From NCBI GenBank assembly GCA_015680685.1, contig MNCI01010857.1, forward strand, positions 149,529-206,699: a DNA stretch of 57,171 nt, in the 5' to 3' direction. Both the position numbers and the translations under genes were made by a program. This document shows, piece by piece, positions 22,691 through 34,269 of the stretch (position 1 is the stretch's first letter; every line of letters begins with the position of its first letter). Below the pieces are notes generated by a model that worked only from the letters and a program-made list of their open reading frames with translations, did not search any database and was not told where the DNA came from. The DNA is from Gnetum montanum (lineage: Eukaryota > Streptophyta > Gnetopsida > Gnetales > Gnetaceae).

Positions 22691-23690
22691 AAAAAATTAT
22701 GCAAAGTAGGCTATACACATTTTCTAAGCTATGAGAGATTAGGAAACACTTGTGAAATTAACATATCCCCATGATTAACTTACCTTTGCACTTATAACCA
22801 CATATCCCATTTTATCTATAACCTTCCATAGCCTAGTTTACATTATTCTCTCATATGCACAGTATTGTTTATCTTTGTTTTACTTCATTTTAACCTTTAC
22901 CTTGCACATAGCCTAAGGTTTACACTTTTTCACAATTTAATTTTATGTTTGTCTTATCTTAGAGTATAAACTATAAAGATACCACAAAAACTTAAAAACT
23001 GGAAAAATTTATCAAAATTTTTAAACATAAAAATTAATAGCAAATTTTTATTTTTTAATGTGGGGTCCACCATGGTCTAAATCTAGAAAAATGCATGGCT
23101 TGGCTTGGCCTAAAATTGACAAATCAAAACATATCGCATGGCCCATAATGACCTAAAACTAACAAATCACATGGCTTGCCATGGCCTAAAACTAGCAAAA
23201 CATTTATAACTGTTCCAACCTAGTTTACACTATTATTGTTTTTCATAAGGTAACCAACATAGCCTATGAGATAACTAGAAACATAGAACATTAAAAACAT
23301 ATGAAACATTAAAAATTTTAGAATATATAAATCAAATTAAAATCTCAAAAAGTAATAAATATCCAATTTCTACAACATAATAACCATGAAAATCTACACC
23401 ATAAACTATCTCTCAACATGTCAATGGCTAACACTAGTTAGTACATCACAATGTAAACAATATCATCAACTGTAACCAATGATATAACAAAATAAATAAT
23501 CATGGGTGGTACTAAGTGGTAAATAGAGAGGGCTAAGGAGTAATTTCACCTTCTTTGTTGGGTCTGTTGATGTCACCTAGTACCTATGCCACAACAAAAT
23601 ACAAGTTAACCAATAATCAACAAAGTATGAAACAAAACTATAACTTAAAAAAATTAAAATAAAATATGCTAAAACCAATAAAGTAAATAA
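22691..23690. other. Noncoding 3' region of G2
   Basis: AT-rich with repeated AAAACATAAAAA-like words, as also found after the protease of G1 and G3. No gene visible. Confidence 0.45.
23086..23200 (+). repeat. Short tandem repeat, about 33-bp period, GGCCTAAAACTAGCAAA core
   Basis: Three imperfect units each carry GCATGGCYY followed by TGRCCTAAAACTARCAAA. It corresponds to the two-unit repeat at 2832-2885 after the G1 protease. Confidence 0.65.
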
Positions 23691-23699
23691 ACTTTGGAG

Positions 23700-26532
23700 G
23701 GCTTAGGAGCAACATCTTCAATTTGGAGATTCTAAAGACCAACCTCCAAATGATGGAGGATCTATTCCTTGGTCATGTGGGCCCAATCCACCTCCCCAAG
23801 ATTAATTCCTATTAGGGTGTTATTATCATCAACTTCTGTCCATGTTGATGGATCCCATGAAAATGTCTTAGTAGTCACCTCTCTAGAAGTATTAATGACT
23901 TGAGGAGATGGAGATACAACAATAGTTAGGATGCCTTCAAAGAGTTTAAAGACATACTCATCTTAAATCCCCCTTATGAATAGCTCTAACTTGCATCATT
24001 CAGTGGACTCCTCCTTCAACCACTTAAGGTAAGATTCATGCTTAGCCTTATACTTCTTCTTGTGGTCCTTCTATGCTTGGCCCCACTTGAGAACCCAAGC
24101 ATAGTAGTCCCTCCACTCCCTGGCATTGCACATTAACAAGTCCATCTACAACTTCTATTCAGCAACCTCCCTGTCAAGGGTAACCTTGCGATGAATGGCA
24201 TTTTAATATCATGATCACTTGATCTCTTTGGTTTGCAATGAACTTCTATTGGTCACTTGGGCCTTCAAAAATTCCTTGTGATCCTTAAGATCTCTATTTA
24301 CCTCAACAAACCTCTTGTTCTCTTTTTCTAATACAACAATGCATTTCGATAGAAACTCATTAGCATGTGGAATTTCTCATGAAGCTTTATCACATGAAAA
24401 TGCACAATTAGTGGTATGTTAATATAATGGCATTGATCACTGTGAAACTCCTCTTGGAGAAGTGTTACTCAATGAATAGTACTTATTCTTCAACATGAGC
24501 CTCTTAATTTTAGCTCTAGCTAAATCCTCAACTTTAGCTTGAAATGTCTTGGTCTGATCAATGTCTCCATGTTTAACGTGAAGCTCAACCGCATGTTGTT
24601 AAGGGAGATATAATGCCTACCACTAAGTCCCTTAGTGGTAACCAATAGTAACTCCCCAACATCCTCTGGCTAGCGTTGAGCCTACATAGTATGATAAACA
24701 TGTTTAACCCATGGGTTGAAGAGTCGGGATGGATCTTGGTTCACCCATTTTCCATCCTTCCTTACCACTAGGAACTCTACAAACCTCCTCAAATATGCTA
24801 TAAATAATGTGTAATGCATGTGGAATTTTATGGTAAGGTTGTTGTAAAGTTTAATGATTTCACCATGTAGCTCAATGACTAAGTTACCAATCCATTTGAA
24901 TCAAGTACCCTCCAGAAGGACCTTCTTCATGGTCCATTCTTGCTCCACCCCCATGATCTTGCCTTATGCGAGTAGCTTGGGAAACCATTAGAAGAAAAAT
25001 AAAAGATATGCCTTCTTAGCCTCCTCAACCTTGAATTGGCTAGGAGGGGACTCCTTGTGATCATGGTGAGTGCCCAACCACTCCTTCACCTCCTCCTAAT
25101 GCTCCACCTCTTTCCCTACCTTAGTGATCATCTTTAGGCCTTCATGAGAAACACCAAATAGGTCACTAAAGGTGGGGTCATTAATGACTAGGGTAATAGG
25201 CACACCATGAACTTGGGTGATGAACGTTTTAACTCCTTGGTCAAAGGAGTCAATAATATTCACCATCTTAGNAGTTTTAACTCCTTGGTCAAAGGAGTCA
25301 ATAATATTCACCATCTTAGGAGTAGGCACAATGATGCTAGGGGCCATGAATAAATCAAGCATACTTGAATTGGTAATGTTTTCTTGAACATTTCTAGGCA
25401 TCCTACTAGCTAACCACTACTATGCCAAATTCACCTTTTCATAGGTAAGGATCAAAGTCTCCTCGAAGTACCTTGAAATAATAAGTGTGATGGTGGAGGA
25501 GGTGGCATCATCTAAGATACAAAAAAAGACTGCTTAGCATAAACATGAATATTGAAAGACAACAATATATCAAGTATAACAACATCAAACCAAAATCTAT
25601 AGCAAAATATAGCTAATAAAACCATTTCTACATTCAAAGCCTAAGTAGCCTACAATCATGCAACCATGAAAACGTTGATATAAAAGAATCAAAATAAAAA
25701 AAATTACTCTTACCATTGTTATTGGAGGAGGGTGACAAGGAGACTTCAATGGGTATGTAGGCCAAATTTGATTTATCCCACCAACCATGTGCGATGCCAT
25801 TGGCTACAGAATGTTGGTAGGCTTTGAAGTAATGTGTGATGTACCTTCCTAGGTCACCTCTTAATTTCTCCACCACCGTAAGCCTCACCATGGCACTCTT
25901 GGTGAAAACCTTCAATGTTGTTTAGGCTAAGGGAAAGAGCTGGTCCTACTTGATGAGCCCCTTGTCATCCACCCTATACCTACAAGTGCACCAATCCAAC
26001 CAGGAAAATGATAAAACCAAATAGCCTACCAAAACCAATAACTAAAGTAGCCAAAAATAAAAACTTGCAATCATGCTTACCCTTCCACATGGTAAATAAT
26101 ATTAGGATGGTTGTGAAACATTGTGTGAGCTTGATGTCCAACTAGTAAGGTGAAATTAGTGTTGTACAAGTTGAACTCCAACATGTCCTAAATCTTGGAT
26201 AGCTTACGATTTCTTCTTATATGAGTGTTATCAAGAACCTTGCCCTTTGCATTTGTCTCAAGAATTTCTTCTATAAACTTGATGATTAAGCTAGATGACT
26301 AAGGTAATAAGGTCTTAATAATAACAATAGCTATGTGGGTTGACAAGTATGACCATATCATCATGCTAAAGTTCTATAGTAGGAATGCCAAGAACTCTTG
26401 TGCCCCAGGCCTAAACTATAAGGAGCCATACTTCAAAGTTATGTGGGAAGTGGGGTGTTAGGTCATAGGGTATGGATGCAACATAGTAATTCCACCAACT
26501 CTATTAGCACTAGTATGGTCTCTAGGAAGGCC
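23700..26532 (-). pseudogene. Antisense spliced gene-like frame: FCP1-like phosphatase segment plus coiled-coil protein
   Basis: Read on the minus strand, three exons can be joined in frame. Exon A (26,532-26,081) contains RPGAQEFLAFLL, an IWS motif, KLSKI and LYNTNFTLLVGHQAHTMF followed by HPNIIYHVEG. Their order and spacing match the second half of the FCP1/NIF homology domain of plant HAD-type phosphatases (RP-x3-FL, VWS/T, YN-x-x-NTLLIDDS, NPP-x-TAI-x-P). The catalytic DxDG motif would lie upstream and was not found. Exon B (25,979-25,714) reads on as YRVDDKGLIK and then MKVFTKSAMVRLTVVEKLRG. Exon C (25,511 to about 23,700) holds a segment with GVPITLV and LFGVSHEGL, an EEAKKAY to WTMKKVLLEG part, and a charged coiled coil with WRDYYAWVLKWG and KHESYLKWLKEE. 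Donors GTAAGC and GTAAGA and acceptors TGTAG and CTTAG keep frame. Many stops make it a pseudogene. It lies antisense, downstream of gypsy G2. Confidence 0.5.
25226..25319. other. 46-bp duplication flanking a single N (assembly join)
   Basis: 25,226-25,271 and 25,274-25,319 are identical, separated by N at 25,272 and one base. It falls inside exon C of the antisense frame, where the duplicate adds a false repeat of about 15 residues. Confidence 0.85.
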
Positions 26533-28890
26533 CTACACACACAATAACAACCGTTACAATCATAAATAGTGATAAAGAAAATACAAAAAAACTTTAGATA
26601 GCCAAAAATAACTATAATATCAATGTCAACGTTACCATTCCATTCCAAACAACCAAACCACAGTTTCAACACTTAGACTTTCAACTAAATACCATGTACA
26701 ACCAAGTGGCCTAATAAGAACTAATGGTAGTTTTCATGCTAAGATATGCATAAAAGTATAAAAAAATTTTATGTAAAAAAATCAAACGCATGAGAACTAG
26801 CTTGTACCAGCTACAACAATCCAAAAACCAACTTGAAGTTTGCATAATTTTACTAAGCATTGTAGTTAATAGTGAAATTAGCCATAGTAAAAATGCTAGG
26901 AAGCCTAGTTAAAATTTGCTAAAATTCAAAATGACTATTTACAACTAAAAACCAACATATAAACAACTTCATGAACCTTTAAGCATAAAAATCAACACCA
27001 ACATCAACATCAGCATGGCCTGTATAGACAACGAGGTTTGCAATTTTCATGGTCAAAATTACAACTATACAAAACAATTCATACCAAAATGAAAATGATA
27101 GATTAGAACTAAATTTTTTTGTAATTCTAGAAATTATGTAAGCATAAAAATTCAATAAAATTGGTTTACTATGATGGGTTTTCAAGCTTAGAAAGAAATT
27201 TAAAACACCAATTAATAACATAACAACATGCCATCATAAACTTCACAACAACACCAAAACTATGGAAAATAGGCATATTCGACAATCCATAAAAAATATT
27301 TAAAAACTTTTAACTTTGCTAAAAAAACTTCCAAACCATTCCTAACACCTTATAGTAGCTCAAGACCATGAGGCATTGAATGGAAAAATTTTCTAGGGTG
27401 CCAACATTGCCCTTCTTCATAGGTGTAAAACATAACAACCAAAAAAATAACACTTTGACATCAGGTCACTAAAAAATTCATTAAAAATCAACCACATAAC
27501 CAAATTTAGTGATTTCATAGTCATTTTTAGACCATAAGCAAACCACATAAAACTAGAAACCATAAACATTATTATATGTTTTTGTAGGAAACATTGCCAA
27601 ATTGATATGAACTTGGCCATGATAGGAAAAAATCCCATTTTGCAGAAGCTTAGGAAACAATTCATCAAGAATTAACTATACATCCAAATTTTAGGGTTCT
27701 ATAGTCATCAAAATTCTTAAATAACAAAATACAAACCCACATCAAGAAAACCAAAAAATTCTTGATTTTTTTATAGTGGAACAACATGAAATTACCATGT
27801 AAAAAATGGCCAAAACTAGAAACCCACTTTACATTGCTTTATGGAAAAGTTTATAACGAATTAACTGTAAGTCAGCATCAGGTAGTTCAAGCATCTACTC
27901 AACTATTAAACATAATACTACAATCCTATGCCATAAAAACTAAAAAATATGAAATGTTTGAATAGAAAAAAAACCCAAAATTGACATTGCTTTTTTAATC
28001 CAAAACACTTAAAAATGTCCAAAAATAGTAGAAATAAATTTTCCATTCCACAAACACCAATCCCACAATCCAAGAAATACCAAACACTCATAGAAATGGC
28101 CTAGATATTAGTAGTATTTTTATAGAATTTAAAAATAACAAACACATAGAGCCCTACAATCAAAAACAACTAGGTTCCAAAGGAAAATTCCATTCGAAAG
28201 AGTTAGAACATGTGTACCCGGGAGTCATGGTGTTGGAGCTCCTAATAATAATAATGCATGGAAGATTGAAGAGGCTCTAGGTAGTATCATTAGCCTCTTA
28301 TAAAGTAGGGTTCTTGTTGATGGTAGCTCTCCTCTTCAACATAGTAGCAACCAACACAAAAGCAGTTGAAGTTTTGGAGTTCTTTAGCCTTTTGAAGCAA
28401 CTACACTAGCCTCTTGGGTAGAAAAAGCTCAACTACACTAAGGATGAAGGTTTTAGGTGCTAGAGTAGGTGAAAAGATCTAATCCAAGGCATTGGAGCTT
28501 AAAAGTGGTAAGAAAAGAATTATTTGTGTAAAATTATTTTTTGAAACACACTTCCAAACTTATGCACCTCCTTAGAAAACCTTGGTTCTTCAAAACACTC
28601 TTTCAAGTCTCATTAAACTTAATGATCACAATTAGTAAGTGTGACTCTGCTGGGTGAGTGGGAACCTAATGCATCAAAAAAGTGAAATTCAAGGTGGGCC
28701 CCACTAGATTCCTAGGAATAATGGTAATGGAAATCCTAATACACTTGGATTTCTAGTTTCCTAGGGTGACTACGCTAGGTTTGAAACATCCATAAGCCTT
28801 AAAATAAATTTCAAAATCCTAATTATTGCTAAGACCAACCTCCAAAATATTCATCCATGCCATAAACCCTTATGCCCAAAATGGAAAACC
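26533..28890. other. AT-rich region without recognisable gene
   Basis: Short frames on both strands are low-complexity (Phe/Ile/Asn-rich) and unsupported. Upstream exons of the antisense frame, including its phosphatase motif I, would be expected here on the minus strand but I could not identify them. Confidence 0.4.
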
Positions 28891-28899
28891 AAGTGTTGA

Positions 28900-30560
28900 C
28901 ATTGATGGAATCCAAATAATGACATAGGTAGCAACTCATTCCAAAGCCTATTAATTGTGGCAACTATGCGAACAAGCAACCTGACTACACTGGCTAGCAT
29001 AGTTACTAGTAGGAAGAGGTTTCCAAATATTAACCAAGACCCTAGTTAACTCTAGAATGATAACTTCGTATACCAAATCCTAGCTAGGAGATATGATAGC
29101 TCTAGAACTACATGACACATGTTAAAATTTATCAAAATTCAATTTTTTTTGCATGACTATGCTAAGGCCAAGTCTCAACTACATTAGCTAGTGTAGTAAC
29201 CAGTAGTTGGATAATAAATAAACATTAAATACCTAAAATGACCTTCAAATTGACACATTTTGACATTAACTTCACTCTAGTACCTCAGGTAATCATGCAT
29301 TGATAAACTATGAAGTAGAAACAAGCCAAATTCCATTTTCATTGTGTGGCTATGTTGAGGAAGCTTGTTACTACACTAGCTAATGTAGTCCCAACATAGT
29401 CACACTCCCAAAACACCAAAATGTAATTCCAAATTGTTAAACTAACTTCTAAAAACAACAAACTAGCCCCAAAACACTACCAAAGACTCCAAAGATTTCT
29501 AAACCCTACAATCTTAGTTAGAAATATCCAAGACTCATCATACATCCCACATCCACATTGTGACCATGCTAGCCAACATAGTCTAGTGGTGTTTGACCAT
29601 TATGACATTAAATTGACTATCAAAACTAAAAATTTTAAGCCTAAAGCCATAGTTTTCGACTCCAGTGGCCTCAGAACTTAAAAACCTAGTCAATTGATCA
29701 TAGAATTATATCAAAATTCAAATTCCATATTGTGAATATGCTAGAGCAAGCTTGAACTATGCTAGCTAGCAAAGTCTCAGTCAAGTCATGGTCAAAGTTT
29801 CATTGGTGATTTGATAATCAAAATAGTCCAAAACCTAACTTGAAAATCCATGACCTTGTCTAGCCTTATCAAATTGCAAATTCACTTTGTTTTGACCATG
29901 AAAATACTAGATCCATCCTAACTATGCTAAGAGGGGGCTAAAGTATGCTAGCCAACATAGTCATAGTAGGAAATGATCATTTCAAAGCCTTAATAGCCTT
30001 TAGAATTAGCCATCTTGAGTTAGGACCGTAGCCAGAAGCATCAATAACTTTGCGAACTTAAGAAACATGCCAATTAACCATAGAAATCCACCAAAAGGTA
30101 TATTTTGCTCATGACTACCCTAAGGAAGGCCATGACTATGCTGGACAATGTACTTCCAACATAGTCATGATTGGGAATTCATGAAATTGATGTGTTGACA
30201 TTTGAAAACCCTAACTTAAGACACCTAAAACCCTAATTTACATTGCATAGTGGTGATTTTACCTTGTTTTGATCATGGGAAGATTAGATTTCATGTAACT
30301 ATGTTGGCTAGTGTAGTCTTAGCATAGTCCATGCTCCAAGGTATTTGACCATCAAAGTAGCACTCAAAACAACCAAAAATCCTGATGCTAGAGCTAGAAA
30401 ACTTAAATCTTGAAGCCAACTATAGTTTGACTTGTTTCAACTATGAAAAACATAGATTTCGGTCTACCTATGCGAAGCCAACCCTCAACTATGTTTGCCG
30501 ACATAGTCATGAGGTGTTGATACAAGATTCCACTTATAGGAGTATTGGACCTAGAAATTT
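28900..30560. repeat. Degenerate tandem array, about 190-bp period, about 9 units
   Basis: A core resembling ACTATGCTAGCYARCATAGTC recurs near 28,997, 29,195, 29,385, 29,568, 29,760, 29,950, 30,145, 30,305 and 30,495, giving spacings of about 160-198 bp. Each core is preceded by a second partial copy (GACTATGCTA) and followed by AT-rich sequence with CTTAAAACC-like words. Units are strongly diverged. The array may be the inner part of a gypsy LTR or 3' untranslated region, or an old satellite. Confidence 0.7.
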
Positions 30561-30589
30561 TGGTTGCTAGAATGAAAACTAAAATATCC

Positions 30590-31167
30590 TAGGCATGACA
30601 TAACATCCTCAGATGTCATGGAAAATTTCAAATATACGATATATTAGACAGTATGTGTACAAATAAGATATACCAAATGCAAAATATATGTGATATTTGA
30701 CATTATCTATAAAGGAAATAATAGGAAAAATGTAAAAAGAGGAAGAAAACAATGCTTTATTAATGTGGAATAGTGTATCTGGATCATGCTCTAAGAGTGT
30801 TTATTGAGGTTTTCTTCCTTTGCCATCTATCCCTTAGAGGCAATCCAACATTGCCACAACAATTAGGCCTATAACCCAACTAGAAGGGATGACTAGTCCA
30901 CTTCTTGTCCTACCTCACCTAACTTCTCATGACTTGCCTATATTAGTTCTACCACTCCATGCTAGTACAACCTCTAATCCTAGGTATAAATTCCTCAGGT
31001 CAAACCCCAAAAGGTTACCTTAAGAGACACATCCATTATTACAATGCATCATTTTGAGTCTTAATCACAACTATCCTTTTGGATCCTGTTAAGATGATAA
31101 TAATACTTGTTATGACGAGACACCATCATCATTAGGAAACAACATCATTTGAGAATGGGGATGTAAT
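30590..31167 (-). mobile_element. Probable 3' LTR of gypsy element G4 (minus strand)
   Basis: It begins on the minus strand with TTATTACATCCCCA directly after a polypurine run, and lies just beyond the integrase C-terminus, where the 3' LTR belongs. The other end is not resolved and there is no second LTR in the window for comparison. Confidence 0.45.
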
Positions 31168-31184
31168 AATCTACCCTTTTTAGG
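31168..31184 (-). other. Polypurine tract of G4
   Basis: The minus strand reads AAAAAGGGTAGA immediately before the presumed LTR start, about 30 bp downstream of the last integrase-frame codons. Confidence 0.55.
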
Positions 31185-31189
31185 TTTCA

Positions 31190-32395
31190 TTTGTTCTCAA
31201 ACAAGTCCTTTGCTTTAATAATTTGATTTCTCCTTTGAAGTTGATCGCTCGTGTAATGCTTGTATTCGTATGGTTGAGTGTAGGGGTACCTTGCCACTCA
31301 TCATATTCCAATCCAACACATATGGTACATCATTTTCATGAAATTTCTTTAGCAAGCTCACATGAAAAATTGGATGAATTTTTAAGGTTTCTAGAAGATT
31401 CAATTGATATGCCACTTCACCAATTCTTTCAGAGATTTCAAAAGGTCCACAAAATATAGATTCCAATTTAGTTTATTTTCCTAGTTTAAGAGAACTTCTG
31501 GTAGCTTTTACTCTTAGTAATACTTGATCTCCTACTTGGAATTCCTTTTTAAGTCGATGATTATCTACATATCCTTTATATTTATCTTGGAAAGCTTGTA
31601 AATTTTTTTTAACTCTTGTGACAATGTTTTCCATTATTTTCATTTCTTATTCCTTTCATTCTATTCTTAAGGTTGGATCTGCCTAGGTTAGTGGTGTGTG
31701 ACAATTACATCCATATACTACCTCAAATGGTGTTCGATATATAGAACCTTGATAATTGTTGTTATAGAAAAATCCTACTAGGTGCAAATAATTCTCCCAT
31801 GTTTTTGGTCTACTCCCAACATAGCTTCATAGGATATCTTCTAATATTCTATTCACACATTTAGTTTTTCCATCAATTTCAATGTGGTAAGCTATGCTAG
31901 ATTTCAACTAGGTTCCAAGTTCTTTAAAATTTGTTCCCATAATTTGGATATGAACTTGGGATCTTTGTCCAAAGTGATAGCTTTTGAACAACCATGCAAT
32001 CAAAATACTTCATGTATGAACTTTTGGGCTACTTCTTTTACTGTGTTTGTANGAAGTGATAGCTTTTGAACAACCATGCAATCAAAATACTTCATGTATG
32101 AACTTTTGGGCTACTTCTTTTACTGTTTTTGTAGATTTCAAAGCTATAAAATGTGCCATCTTTGATAGATGATCAACCACTACGAAAATTTAGTTATTTT
32201 CCTTTTTGGTTATTGGAAATCCCACAATGAAATCCATGGTGACATATTTCCATTTCCATGTTGGAACTTCCATAGGTTGTAATAATCTACTAGGTTTCCT
32301 TTATTCACCTTTTATGCTTTGGCATGTTGGACAATTTTTAATGTATGACACATCATTCTTCAAATCAAATATTCAAATTCCATCATTAAAAAATT
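31190..32395 (-). pseudogene. Ty3/gypsy integrase remnant (G4)
   Basis: Read on the minus strand from 32,395. NCPTCQSIKGE is the end of the HHCC zinc finger (about 32,345). VPTWKWKYVTMDFIVGFP and VVVDHLSKMAHFI (about 32,270-32,140) are the start of the DDE core with its first Asp. HGCSKAITLDKDPKF is the second Asp region (about 32,010-31,965), EIDGKTKCVNRILE holds the third acidic residue, and TWENYLHLVGFFYNN and PFEVVYG (31,800-31,720) follow. The C-terminal part GDQVLLRVKAT and FCGPFEISERIGEVAYQL to FHVSLLKKF (31,540-31,330) is typical of chromovirus-like gypsy elements. No chromodomain was recognised. Three stops, a few frameshifts and the N2 duplication interrupt it. The upstream reverse transcriptase and RNase H are lost where Copia C3 begins. 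Confidence 0.85.
31972..32133. other. 80-bp duplication flanking a single N (assembly join)
   Basis: 31,972-32,051 and 32,054-32,133 differ by one base and are separated by N at 32,052 and one base. It duplicates part of the G4 integrase core in a way no transposition would. Confidence 0.85.
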
Positions 32396-32404
32396 TAATC
32401 TAAA

Positions 32405-33176
32405 CAATGAGAAGCTATCATTCAATTTAAAGTTAGCCAACAAAGATAAGACTCCTCTCATAAATACAATCATATATAAAATCATGATTAGATCACTTTG
32501 GTTTCTCTACCATACTAAATCAAATTTAGAATATGCAACATCATACTTATTTAGATTCATGAAAGAGCCAAGAAAATCTCACATATAAGCACTTATGCAT
32601 CTCCTTAATTATGTAAAAAGAACTTGCAACTTTGGAGTCCAATTCAGTAAAGGAGATAATAAGCTTCATGCATATTCAAATGCTAACTAGGTAGGACATA
32701 ATAATGATAGAAAATCCACATCATGAGTTCTCATTATTAATGGAAGAAATATAATATACTAGAAATTTAGGAAATAATCATTCATCAGCTTATCNAAAAT
32801 ATAATATACTAGAAATTTAGGAAATAATCATTCATTAGCTTATCCACTTATGAAATAGAATCTATTGACACAGCTAAATACCTCTATTACTTACTCTAAC
32901 TAAATAAACTTCTCTCACACTTAGGATTTGAAGTTGATTTTTCTACAAATTTTTATTATGAAAATATAGCATTAATTAAACTATCCCAAGATTATATGCA
33001 TCATAGAAAATCCAAACACATTGACATCAAGTACTATTTTATTATGCAAGAAGTGAAAAAACGAATCATCAAACCTATTCACATTTGTTTGAAAGAGAAA
33101 CTTGCTAACTTACTAACAAAAAATATTTTGCCTCACAGGATCAAGTACATTAATGAATTTATTATAATTTAGATCA
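32405..33176 (+). pseudogene. Copia reverse transcriptase end and RNase H remnant (C3)
   Basis: In plus orientation the text runs from the last part of Copia reverse transcriptase (YATSYLFRFMKEPRKSH near 32,545) through RNase H: YVKRTCNFGVQFSKGDNKLH (about 32,610-32,670), a DRKSTS motif, LSTYEIESI in place of LSSTEAEYI (about 32,845), and at the end ENIALIKLSQDYMHH with RKSKHIDIKYYF and LLTKNILPHR (32,957-33,150). The final frame stops at about 33,171. Stops, missing acidic residues and the N3 duplication show it is dead. The upstream part ends abruptly at about 32,400 against the oppositely oriented gypsy integrase. Confidence 0.85.
32747..32844. other. 48-bp duplication flanking a single N (assembly join)
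   Basis: 32,747-32,794 and 32,797-32,844 are the same apart from one C/T difference, separated by N at 32,795 and one base. It lies inside the C3 RNase H. Confidence 0.85.
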
Positions 33177-33224
33177 TGTTAAAGAAAGAAGAAAGCAAAG
33201 ATGAAGAATGATGATTGCCTTCTA

Positions 33225-33420
33225 CTCTAAGGAGGAATTTTTATCTTTTTAAAGTAGAAGATAATAATTTTTTGTTTTTATTATATAATAGGGATTTATT
33301 TGAATAAAATATAGAAAATTTCTACATTGATGGGTACTTGTAATGTTATTTTAATCCCAATATATATATATATATAATTTCTAATGTTTTCTTGGTCATT
33401 GAGACTATAATGTATTATTT
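33225..33420 (+). mobile_element. Polypurine tract and start of C3 3' LTR (tentative)
   Basis: CTAAGGAGGAATTT about 55 bp after the RNase H stop fits the Copia polypurine tract position. AT-rich sequence with a (TA) run follows, but the LTR start has no clean TG and the far end cannot be placed. Confidence 0.35.
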
Positions 33421-34265
33421 TTAGTAAACTTTACCCCACTTGTCACATATATATATCAAAGATATCTCTTGAAAATTTTTATCATGGAATCATCAATATA
33501 ATTTTAACAATAATTTGACTATTTCATCATTAATTCATCTCCATTCATCAACATCATTCATCATTATTTACTGAATTTTGGAAGTTGAACATTTAGAATT
33601 AGGTATATTCATTATTTCTATTATATCTTAATCATTTCACAACATCTTTTAGTGATTCTTAATTTATTATAAATCTAAGATATGTGGCTACATACAAATG
33701 AAATTTTAGTTCAATATCCATTACGATTTGGGAGAAATTAACTCCATAATTTGACAAATTTTTTAAATCCTTAATTTTTACTATTTAAGAATTATATCAT
33801 TTATCCATCAACATAAAATGATTTTATATGATATTAGATTTATTTGAACGTTAATATTAGTGGGAAGGTTTAGTTAAAGTTTTAGTATAAAAAACATAAT
33901 AACTTTAAAGTTATCATCTCTCAAAATTTTACTACTAGAATTATTGTGATTTTTGATAAATTAAAAAGAATATAACATAGTAATAGCTTCTAGATATTTT
34001 TTTTAGTACTTATTTTTTCCAAATTATAGAGAACTACCTAATTTTCCAAAATATAAATTTTATTAATTAATTCTTTGTGACGTCAAGATAACTAGGCAAG
34101 TCTTTCACTACCTAAAATTTATTTAGAAAACTTTTTAGCAAAAATTTGATTAAACATGTCAAGATAGAGTAATTTTTATTTACATTCTGTTAAAGGAGGT
34201 TTTCAATAAAATATTTGTGAATTTTATTACCTTTCCAATCATTTACATCTCCTATTTCATCATTC
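33421..34265. other. AT-rich stretch, no gene
   Basis: Probably the rest of the C3 LTR and leader DNA of G3. Nothing readable on either strand. Confidence 0.35.
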
Positions 34266-34269
34266 AGTT

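Noticed and set aside
32205-32405. Plus-strand frames over 31.2-32.4 kb (78, 61 and 65 codons).
   Set aside because: They are shadows of the minus-strand gypsy integrase.
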